Positions 36,329 through 43,234 of a DNA stretch of 43,234 nt are shown here, one piece after another. Source of the DNA: Acidimicrobiales bacterium. Its GTDB lineage: Bacteria; Actinomycetota; Acidimicrobiia; Acidimicrobiales; RAAP-2. The notes beneath the pieces are model-generated. The model did not search any database. It saw nothing but the letters and a program-made list of their open reading frames with translations, and had not been told where the DNA came from. The stretch lies in NCBI GenBank assembly GCA_017883065.1, contig JADGOG010000007.1:1-43234 (forward strand), written 5' to 3'. The translations under genes were made by a program, and so were the position numbers. Within the stretch, counting starts at the first letter, position 1; each line of letters begins with the position of its first letter.

Positions 36329-38104
36329 ATGTCCGGTCCCGCCCCCGATCACGAGCCGACCGGTTGCCGGTTCGACCGGACCGAGGCGCTCTCCCGCCTG
36401 GCCGACCAGCAGTTCGACGTACTGGTCATCGGCGGCGGGATCACCGGGGCGGGCGTGGCCCTCGACGCGGCCAGTCGGGGGCTCAGGACCGCCCTGGTGG
36501 AGAAGGACGACTTCGCATCGGGAACGTCGTCCAAGTCGTCCAAGCTCGTCCACGGAGGGCTCCGTTACCTCCAGCAACGGGAGTACCGGCTGGTCTACGA
36601 GAACCTGGCCGAACGCCAGCGCCTCTTGGACAACGCCCCTCACCTGGTCTCCCCACTCCCCTTCCTCATCCCCCTGTTCGGCAAGGAGGGCGTGGTCAAC
36701 GCCGGTGTGGCCCGTGTCTACCGCACCGCACTGTGGCTGTACGACCTCACCGGTGGCGTCCGCATCGGACGGCGACACGAGAAGATGTCGCGGGCCCAGG
36801 CTCTGGCCCACATGCCCAACCTCCGTGCCGATCGCCTGGCCGCCGGCTTCCTCTACTGGGACGCCCGGACCGACGACGCCCGGTTGACGCTTGCGGTGAT
36901 CCGAACCGCGGTGGTCGACCACGGGGCGGTGGCCGCCAACCACACGCCGGTGACCTCCCTCACCACCGGTCCCGACGGGAGGGTCGACGGCGCCCGCGTC
37001 ACGCCCGTCAGCGGTACCCCGTTCGAGATCAAGGCAACCGTGGTGGTCAATGCCGCCGGCGTGTGGTCCGACGAGGTGCGCGCCTTGGACGAGCAGCACA
37101 ACCCGCGCTCCATCCGGCCGGCCAAAGGCATCCACATCACCGTGTCCGAAGCTGCGTTCCCCTGTGACATCGCCGCGGTCATCCCGGTGCGCGAGGACCA
37201 CCGGTCGATCTTCGTGGTGTCGTGGGGCGACCAGGTCTACCTCGGCACCACCGACACCGAGTGGGACGGCCCTCTCGACGATCCGAGCTGCCTCCCCGAG
37301 GACGTCGACTACATCCTCGCCGCCGCCAACGCCGTCACCACCTCGCCGATCGGACGGTCGGACATCACCGGCATCTGGACCGGGCTGCGTCCGCTGCTGG
37401 CTCCGGTCGAGGGGAAGCACAAGCCCAGCGAGCGCACGGCCGACCTCTCCCGACGCCACACCGTTCGGACCTCGGAACGCGGCATGGTGACCGTGACCGG
37501 CGGCAAGCTCACCACCTACCGGAAGATGGCCGAGGACACCGTCGACGCGGTGGTCCGGGTACTCGGACGGAAGCCGAGGTCGATCCCGTGCGTGACCAAG
37601 GACCTGCGCCTGCGGGGCGCCGGCGGCGGGGTACACGCCGCCGCCCTGGCCGGAGGGGCCCGGCCGGAGGGGACCCCGGCCGGCTCCGATGACCCGGCGG
37701 CGATCGCCGCCCACCTGGCCGGTCGGTTCGGGTCCGAGACCCCATCTGTGCTCGCCCTCGTCGGCGAGCAGCCCGGGTTGCTCGACCCGCTGGTCGACGG
37801 CCTCCACTACCTGCGGGTGGAGGCGCTGTACGCAGTCCGGGCGGAGATGGCCTGCTCGGTCGAGGACGTGCTCGACCGTCGCACCCGGGCCTCCCTCCGC
37901 GATGCCCGGGCCGCGGCGCGGGCCGCGTCGGACGTCGCCACCCTCATCGGCCGGGAGCTCGGATGGGACCAGGAGCGGATCGTCCGGGAGGCGACCGAGT
38001 ACGCCGAGTCACTTCTGGCCGAACTGGCCAGGGCCGGACTCGGACCGGACGCCTCGGGCCAGCCTGGTGTCACTTCGGCATCCCGCGGATCGGAGGCCGG
38101 GTGA
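36329..38104 (+). CDS. glpD: Glycerol-3-phosphate dehydrogenase (FAD-dependent)
   Basis: FDVLVIGGGITGAGVALDAASRGLRTALVEKDDFASGTSSKSSKLVHGGLRYLQQREYRLVYENLAERQRLLDNAPHLV. Confidence 0.96.
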   Translation: MSGPAPDHEPTGCRFDRTEALSRLADQQFDVLVIGGGITGAGVALDAASRGLRTALVEKDDFASGTSSKSSKLVHGGLRYLQQREYRLVYENLAERQRLLDNAPHLVSPLPFLIPLFGKEGVVNAGVARVYRTALWLYDLTGGVRIGRRHEKMSRAQALAHMPNLRADRLAAGFLYWDARTDDARLTLAVIRTAVVDHGAVAANHTPVTSLTTGPDGRVDGARVTPVSGTPFEIKATVVVNAAGVWSDEVRALDEQHNPRSIRPAKGIHITVSEAAFPCDIAAVIPVREDHRSIFVVSWGDQVYLGTTDTEWDGPLDDPSCLPEDVDYILAAANAVTTSPIGRSDITGIWTGLRPLLAPVEGKHKPSERTADLSRRHTVRTSERGMVTVTGGKLTTYRKMAEDTVDAVVRVLGRKPRSIPCVTKDLRLRGAGGGVHAAALAGGARPEGTPAGSDDPAAIAAHLAGRFGSETPSVLALVGEQPGLLDPLVDGLHYLRVEALYAVRAEMACSVEDVLDRRTRASLRDARAAARAASDVATLIGRELGWDQERIVREATEYAESLLAELARAGLGPDASGQPGVTSASRGSEAG

Positions 38105-39621
38105 CCGTCCCCACTCCGGTGACCCCTATCGACGCGGCATCCGGCGACGTCGTCGATCACCTGGCCGGCACCTTCGTGGCGGTGGACACCGAACTGGCCC
38201 GCCGACTCTCCGAGGTGTGCGCAGAGGTGTCCGATCTCGACGCCATACGTGCCGAAGCCGGGAGGGACTGGTGGCCGCTGGCCATCGGGTGGGCCACACG
38301 CGGCGAGGTGCCGGCCCGGCCGGCCGTGGTCGCCCGACCCACCAGTACCGATCAGGTCGCCGCCGTGCTGTCCCTGTGCAACCAGGCCCGGGTGCCGGTG
38401 ACCCCCGCAGGCGGACGCAGCGGGGTGTGTGGTGCCTCGATCCCACTGTTCGGCGGCGTGGCCCTCGACCTGTGCGGCCTGGCCGGATTCGGGGAGGTGG
38501 ATCCGGAGTCGTTGGTGGCCGACCTGCGCGCCGGCACGTTCGGGCCCGAGGTGGAGGCGGGCCTGCGCGACGGGTACGGTCTGACCCTCGGACACTGGCC
38601 CCAGTCGATGGATCTGTCCACGGTGGGCGGCTGGCTCGCGTGCCGGGGGGCGGGCCAGTACTCCAACCGGTACGGGAAGATCGAGGACATGGTCATCGGC
38701 CTCGAGGTGGTCCTGGCCGACGGGCAGGTAGTCCGCACCGGGGGGCACGCCCCCCGATCGGCCACCGGCCCGGACCTCACCCAGCTCTTCGTGGGGAGCG
38801 AGGGCACCCTCGGAGTGATCACCGAGGGCCGCTTCCGCGTCCACCCGGTGCCCGAGGGCGAGGGCCGGCGGGCCTTCGGCTTCGCTACCTTCGGCGACGG
38901 GCTCGACGCATGTCGCCGGATCCTGCGTCGGGGCGCCACACCCGCCGTCCTCCGCCTCTACGACCAGACCGAGTCGGCCCGCTCCTTCGACCTGACCGAC
39001 ACCTGTGCCCTCGTCGTGCTGGACGAGGCGGATCCTGCCCTGGTGGAGGCCACCTTGGCGGTGGTCGACTCGGAGTGCGGCGACGCCGATCCGCTCGATG
39101 CCGGCCTGGTGGAGCGGTGGCTCGACCACCGCAACGACGTGTCCGCCCTCGCCCCACTGTGGCGGGCGGGCATCGTCGTGGACACCGTGGAGGTCTCCGC
39201 CCGCTGGAGCGTGCTCCCCGACCTCTACCGGGCGGTGCTCGACACCCTGGCCGGTGTGGAGGGCACCCTGGTGGCCTCGTCCCACCAGTCCCACGCCTAC
39301 ACCGACGGGGCGTGCCTCTACTTCACCTTCGCCGGTCGGCCGCCTGGCGACCTCGACGGCTCGGATCCCGCCCACCACGAATGGGTGGCCTCCTACTACC
39401 GCAGGGCGTGGGACGAGGTCACCCGGGCGACCCGGACCGCCGGCGGTGCCATCAGCCACCATCACGGCATCGGCATCAACCGGGCCCGCTTCCTGCCCGA
39501 GGCTCTCGGCGCCGGGTTCGGGGTGCTGTCGTCGGTGAAGCACGCCCTCGACCCCAATGGCATCCTCAACCCGGGCAAGCTCGGCTTGGCCAGCTCCTTC
39601 GGCGAAGTGCCCTGGCCATGA
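38101..39621 (+). CDS. FAD-binding oxidase/alkyldihydroxyacetonephosphate synthase (AGPS)-like protein
   Basis: RPTSTDQVAAVLSLCNQARVPVTPAGGRSGVCGASIP...TVGGWLACRGAGQYSNRYGKIEDMVIGLEVVLADG...VGSEGTLGVITEG...GGAISHHHGIG...DPNGILNPGKLG; GTGA overlap. Confidence 0.92.
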   Translation: MTVPTPVTPIDAASGDVVDHLAGTFVAVDTELARRLSEVCAEVSDLDAIRAEAGRDWWPLAIGWATRGEVPARPAVVARPTSTDQVAAVLSLCNQARVPVTPAGGRSGVCGASIPLFGGVALDLCGLAGFGEVDPESLVADLRAGTFGPEVEAGLRDGYGLTLGHWPQSMDLSTVGGWLACRGAGQYSNRYGKIEDMVIGLEVVLADGQVVRTGGHAPRSATGPDLTQLFVGSEGTLGVITEGRFRVHPVPEGEGRRAFGFATFGDGLDACRRILRRGATPAVLRLYDQTESARSFDLTDTCALVVLDEADPALVEATLAVVDSECGDADPLDAGLVERWLDHRNDVSALAPLWRAGIVVDTVEVSARWSVLPDLYRAVLDTLAGVEGTLVASSHQSHAYTDGACLYFTFAGRPPGDLDGSDPAHHEWVASYYRRAWDEVTRATRTAGGAISHHHGIGINRARFLPEALGAGFGVLSSVKHALDPNGILNPGKLGLASSFGEVPWP

Positions 39622-41087
39622 GCATCCTGGTGGTGGACGTGGGGACCTCGGGGGTCCGTGGAGCGGTGGTGCGCCCCGACGGTGCCGTCGAGCACGTCCA
39701 CCATGTCCCGGTGCTGCCCGACAGCCCGTTCCCCGGTCTGGTCGAATTCGATGCCACGGTCATGGCCGCCGCCGTGGTCGAGGTGGCCACGGCCAGCCTG
39801 GCCGACGGGGGGCCGGTCGAGGCGGTGGGGATCGCCAATCAGCGGGCCTCGACCATTCTGTGGGACCGGTCCACCGGCGTCCCGGTGGCGCCGGCGCTCG
39901 GATGGCAGGACCTACGCACGGTGGGGACCTGCCTGGAGTTGCAGGCCCAGGGGATCCGGGTGGCCCCCAATGCGTCGGCCACCAAGCTGGCCGCCCTCCT
40001 CGACATGGCCGACCCCGACCGCTCCCGCTCCGAACGCGGTGAGCTGGCCTTCGGCACCATCGACACCTGGGTGGCCTGGACGCTGTCGGGTGGGACCCTC
40101 CACTGCACCGATGCCTCGAATGCCGGGGTGACCGGGCTCATCCACGGTGACGGTTCCGGCTGGAGCCCCGCCGTGCTCGCCGCGCTGCGGATCCCTGAGG
40201 CGGTCCTGCCCACCATCGTCGACTCCACCGGGGCGGTGGGTCGGGCCGAGATCCTCGACGGTGCGCCGGTGATCGCCGGCATGGCCGGTGACCAGCAGGC
40301 ATCGCTCATCGGCCAAGGTTGCACACGGGCCGGGCTGGCCAAGGCCACCTTTGGCACCGGGGGGATGCTCGACCAGTGCACGGGGACGCAGCGACCGGCC
40401 CAGGCCACCCGGGGCCCGGCGGGCACCATCCCGATCATCGCCTGGCAACGGGCCGGCATGATCACCTGGGGCGTCGAGGCGATCATGCTGTCCGCCGGCA
40501 CCTGCGTCGAGTGGCTGCGTGACGACCTGGCCATCATCGACTCTGCCGAACACTCCGCCCTGGTGGCCTCCCAGTGCGGCGACACCGGCGACGTCTGGTT
40601 CGTCCCCGCCCTGCTCGGCCTGGGCACGCCGGTGTGGGACTTCGGGGCCCGGGGCACCTTCGTCGGCATCACTCGAGGCTCGGGGCGGCCCGAACTGGTG
40701 CGGGCGGTCCTCGAAGGGGTGGCCCATCGCGGCGCCGATCTCCTCGAGGCGGCCACCGCCGACTCGGGACTACCGATCCCCTCCCTGCGGGTCGACGGCG
40801 GCATGTCGGCCAACCCGGTGTTCGTCCAGGCCCTGGCCGATGCGTGCGGCTGCCCGATCGAGGTCGCCCCGGTACTGGAGGCCACCACCCTCGGCGCCGC
40901 CTACCTGGCCGGGATGGCCGTGGGGACGTGGTCCGACGAAGACCAGGTGGCCGCGGCGTGGACACCTCGCCAGGTCGTGGAGCCAGGCATCGACGACCAG
41001 CAACGCACAGAGGGCCGGTCCCGGTGGCTGCGGGCCCGTTCCAGGGCCGAGGCCACCATCCCCGAGCTGTCCGCCCTTGACTTCTGA
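39618..41087 (+). CDS. FGGY-family carbohydrate kinase (glycerol kinase-like)
   Basis: ILVVDVGTSGVRGAVVRPDG, GIANQRASTILWDRSTGVPVAPALGWQDLRT, GMAGDQQASLIGQGC, LRVDGGMSANPVFVQALADACG; ATGA overlap. Confidence 0.93.
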   Translation: MSILVVDVGTSGVRGAVVRPDGAVEHVHHVPVLPDSPFPGLVEFDATVMAAAVVEVATASLADGGPVEAVGIANQRASTILWDRSTGVPVAPALGWQDLRTVGTCLELQAQGIRVAPNASATKLAALLDMADPDRSRSERGELAFGTIDTWVAWTLSGGTLHCTDASNAGVTGLIHGDGSGWSPAVLAALRIPEAVLPTIVDSTGAVGRAEILDGAPVIAGMAGDQQASLIGQGCTRAGLAKATFGTGGMLDQCTGTQRPAQATRGPAGTIPIIAWQRAGMITWGVEAIMLSAGTCVEWLRDDLAIIDSAEHSALVASQCGDTGDVWFVPALLGLGTPVWDFGARGTFVGITRGSGRPELVRAVLEGVAHRGADLLEAATADSGLPIPSLRVDGGMSANPVFVQALADACGCPIEVAPVLEATTLGAAYLAGMAVGTWSDEDQVAAAWTPRQVVEPGIDDQQRTEGRSRWLRARSRAEATIPELSALDF

Positions 41088-41116
41088 CCCGGTGACCTTG
41101 ACTTCTGACCCGGTGA
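41075..41116. repeat. Perfect 21-bp tandem duplication spanning the kinase stop codon
   Basis: ccttgacttctgacccggtga x2, head-to-tail. Confidence 0.95.
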
Positions 41117-41240
41117 CCATCGCATCCTCGGGGCGATCCATCATTGAAATCGTGCCTCTGGAACGCCTAGAGTGGGAAGGTTGCCACGCTGGGCGACGAC
41201 GCCGGAGAGTCGGGCGAGTGCACGGAATGCAGGGATGCGC

Positions 41241-42233
41241 ATGAGCACGGACATCGGGACAGTCGGAGCCGAGTCACCGTTTCCCGCCGGGCAGGTCCCA
41301 CCCTCCCTCGACGAGGCGGTGGCCACCGCCCGGAACCTCCATTCCGCCCTCTCCGGGGTCCTGCTCGGAACGCCCCGGGCGGTCACCTTCGCCGTCGTGG
41401 CCGCACTGTCGGGCAACCACCTGCTCATCGAGGACGTGCCCGGCGTAGGCAAGACCGTCCTGGCCCGTGCGCTGGCCACCGCGCTCGGCGTCGAGCTGTC
41501 CAGGGTCCAGGGCCAGCCCGACCTGCTGCCCTCCGACGTGACCGGGGTGACCGTCTTCGCTCCCGACACCGCCACCTGGGACTTCCGACCCGGGCCCATC
41601 TTCGGGCACGTCGTCCTGGTGGACGAGATCAACCGCACCCCTCCCCGCACCCAGTCGGCGCTGCTCGAAGCCATGGAAGAGCAGCAGGTCTCGGTGGACG
41701 GCGACTCGTGGCCGCTCCCGCAACCGCACCTGGTGATCGGCACCCAAAACCCCATCGGGCAGCTCGGCACCTACCCCCTGGTCGAGAGCCAGCTGGACCG
41801 GTTCGGGCTCTCCATGTCCATCGGCTACCCCGATGCCGAGGTCGAGACCCGGCTGGTCCTGCACAACGGCGGGCGCTATGCCCTCGACACGCTGGTGCCG
41901 ATCTGTGATCCGACTCAGTGGGAACGGGCCATCAACGCCACCGCCCGAACCCAGGTGGTCACCGCGGTGGCCGAGTACGCGGTCTCCCTGGTGCGAGCCA
42001 CCCGGACCGCCGGCACCGTCCGGCTGGGCGCCAGTCCCCGGGCAGCCATCTCCCTGATCCGGAGTGCACAGGCCTACGCCGTCCTGTGCGGTCGGGCCTA
42101 CGTGACCCCCCAGGACGTGCAGGCCGTCGCCGTGGCCTGTCTCTCCCACCGGTTGGTGGCCGAGGGAGGCGGCGGTGACGGTCCCGCCCTGGTCGGCCGG
42201 ATCATCGCCGAATCACCCGTTCCGCCGACGTGA
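41241..42233 (+). CDS. MoxR family AAA+ ATPase
   Basis: HLLIEDVPGVGKTVLARALA Walker A, VVLVDEINRTPPRTQSALLEAMEEQQV, GTQNPIGQLGTYPLVESQLDRF; in-frame ATG also at 41235. Confidence 0.95.
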   Translation: MSTDIGTVGAESPFPAGQVPPSLDEAVATARNLHSALSGVLLGTPRAVTFAVVAALSGNHLLIEDVPGVGKTVLARALATALGVELSRVQGQPDLLPSDVTGVTVFAPDTATWDFRPGPIFGHVVLVDEINRTPPRTQSALLEAMEEQQVSVDGDSWPLPQPHLVIGTQNPIGQLGTYPLVESQLDRFGLSMSIGYPDAEVETRLVLHNGGRYALDTLVPICDPTQWERAINATARTQVVTAVAEYAVSLVRATRTAGTVRLGASPRAAISLIRSAQAYAVLCGRAYVTPQDVQAVAVACLSHRLVAEGGGGDGPALVGRIIAESPVPPT

Positions 42234-43234
42234 CCACCGGCGCCACCGGGCGTGGCTCCACCGGTTGGCGCACGGTCAACGCCGCCGTGGCCGGTGCGGC
42301 GGGAGGTGCAGGTGGCGTGGTGGTGGTCCGGGCCGTCGCCGGCCCCGGCCAGGTGAGGATCGGGGTGTTCGTCGGAACGGTGGCCATGCTGGCCGCCATC
42401 GTGGCGTCGTGGGTGCTCTCGTCCCCCCAACGCCGCTCGGCTCGGGTCCGGTTGCCCGGAGGCCGACCACTCCGGGCCCGCGTTCACCCGGTGGCCTGGT
42501 TCGGCCCGGTGGTGGGGAGCGTCGTGGGCATGCTGGTCTTCGCCGGGGTGGCCCACTCCAGCGGGTCCGGGTGGGTCCAGGCCATCGGGGCGCTGTTGGC
42601 GGCCGTCCTCCTCACCGGGCTGATCCTGCCGGCGGTCCCGGCCCGCCTGGCCGCGGTCCGCTGCAGCGCGTCGCCGTCGGATGCCGAGGCGGGCCGACCG
42701 TTCGAGATCACCCTGATCGCCAACGGTCCACTCCGGGTCAGGCCCCGCTTCCCGACCGGGCCGGTGGCCCGGGCCGAGGGATCGGCGCACGGCCAGCGGT
42801 CGGTGGAGATCACCCTCACCCCCGATCGTCGGGCCGTCTTGCACGCCGTGGCCGTCGAGGTCGCCTCGTGCGCGCCGTTCGGCATCCTGTGGTGGGCCAA
42901 AGAGATCGAGGTGGCCCTGACCCGCCCCCTGCACGTCGCACCACGTGCCGGGGAGCCCGGAGCCACCGGGGCACTCCTGGACGAGGCGCACGGGGACGCG
43001 TCCCTCCGGGTCCCGGCCGAGTCCGGTGAGCCCCGAGGCATCCGGCCCTACCAGCCGGGCGATGCCCGCCGTGCGGTCCACTGGCCGGCCAGCGCCCACA
43101 CCGCGTCCCTCATGGTGCGTGAGAAGGAGCGCCAGATCGACGACCCGGTGGTCGTGGAGGTGGTGCTGCCGCCCGACCCGCTCGAGGCCGAGGCGGTGAC
43201 CGAGCGGGTGATGGCCACGGTCGGGCGCCATCTC
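42230..43234 (+). CDS. DUF58 domain-containing protein (partial, runs off window)
   Basis: GTGA overlap with moxR; open to window end: two N-terminal TM segments, ...RGIRPYQPGDARRAVHWPASAHTASLMVREKER (DUF58 motif); absent from the supplied ORF track. Confidence 0.92.
   Translation, partial: MTTGATGRGSTGWRTVNAAVAGAAGGAGGVVVVRAVAGPGQVRIGVFVGTVAMLAAIVASWVLSSPQRRSARVRLPGGRPLRARVHPVAWFGPVVGSVVGMLVFAGVAHSSGSGWVQAIGALLAAVLLTGLILPAVPARLAAVRCSASPSDAEAGRPFEITLIANGPLRVRPRFPTGPVARAEGSAHGQRSVEITLTPDRRAVLHAVAVEVASCAPFGILWWAKEIEVALTRPLHVAPRAGEPGATGALLDEAHGDASLRVPAESGEPRGIRPYQPGDARRAVHWPASAHTASLMVREKERQIDDPVVVEVVLPPDPLEAEAVTERVMATVGRHL

Noticed and set aside
35681-37807. 708-aa minus-strand ORF
   Set aside because: Only its last 157 codons (Fur-like) are coding; the rest is antisense to glpD.
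37689-39617. N-terminal 643 aa of the 1132-aa plus-strand ORF upstream of the FGGY kinase
   Set aside because: Open-frame extension through glpD and the AGPS-like gene in an alternative frame; real kinase start is ATG 39618.
1-43234. CRISPR arrays, tRNA/rRNA genes, transposases/integrases, toxin-antitoxin pairs
   Set aside because: Looked for and not seen; no regularly spaced repeats, cloverleaf-like genes or mobile-element domains recognised by eye.

Overview
High-GC actinobacterial-type chromosomal window (lineage inferred from gene content and GC only). It has dense, often translationally coupled genes on both strands and no rRNA, tRNA, CRISPR or transposase that I could recognise. Left end: kdpB (3' end)-kdpC-kdpD-kdpE, then an unusual SAM-methyltransferase/mismatch uracil-DNA-glycosylase (Mug/TDG-type) fusion. 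The middle (about 7-27 kb) is a catabolic island resembling steroid or other polycyclic side-chain and ring degradation: thiolases, tandem acyl-CoA dehydrogenases, P450 + 3Fe-4S ferredoxin + ureohydrolase, three acyl-CoA ligases, SDRs, a Zn alcohol dehydrogenase and an IpdF-like/FadE30-like pair. It includes an exact match to the KstR-type consensus TnnAACnnGTTnnA. At 28.9 kb there is a family-1 encapsulin shell gene without a recognisable cargo enzyme. The DNA immediately upstream encodes, in another frame, ...SSAGLAIGSLRRES..., which closely resembles an encapsulin cargo-loading peptide and ends 13 nt inside the shell gene, where a cargo gene's C-terminus normally sits. This is my top candidate for something new: an orphan or fossil cargo tail, or a mini-cargo. 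Right end: a Fur-rubrerythrin-HdrB-like Fe-S-DUF3501 module, a glpD/AGPS-like/FGGY-kinase operon, and MoxR-DUF58. All family calls are by motif recognition; no searches were run.
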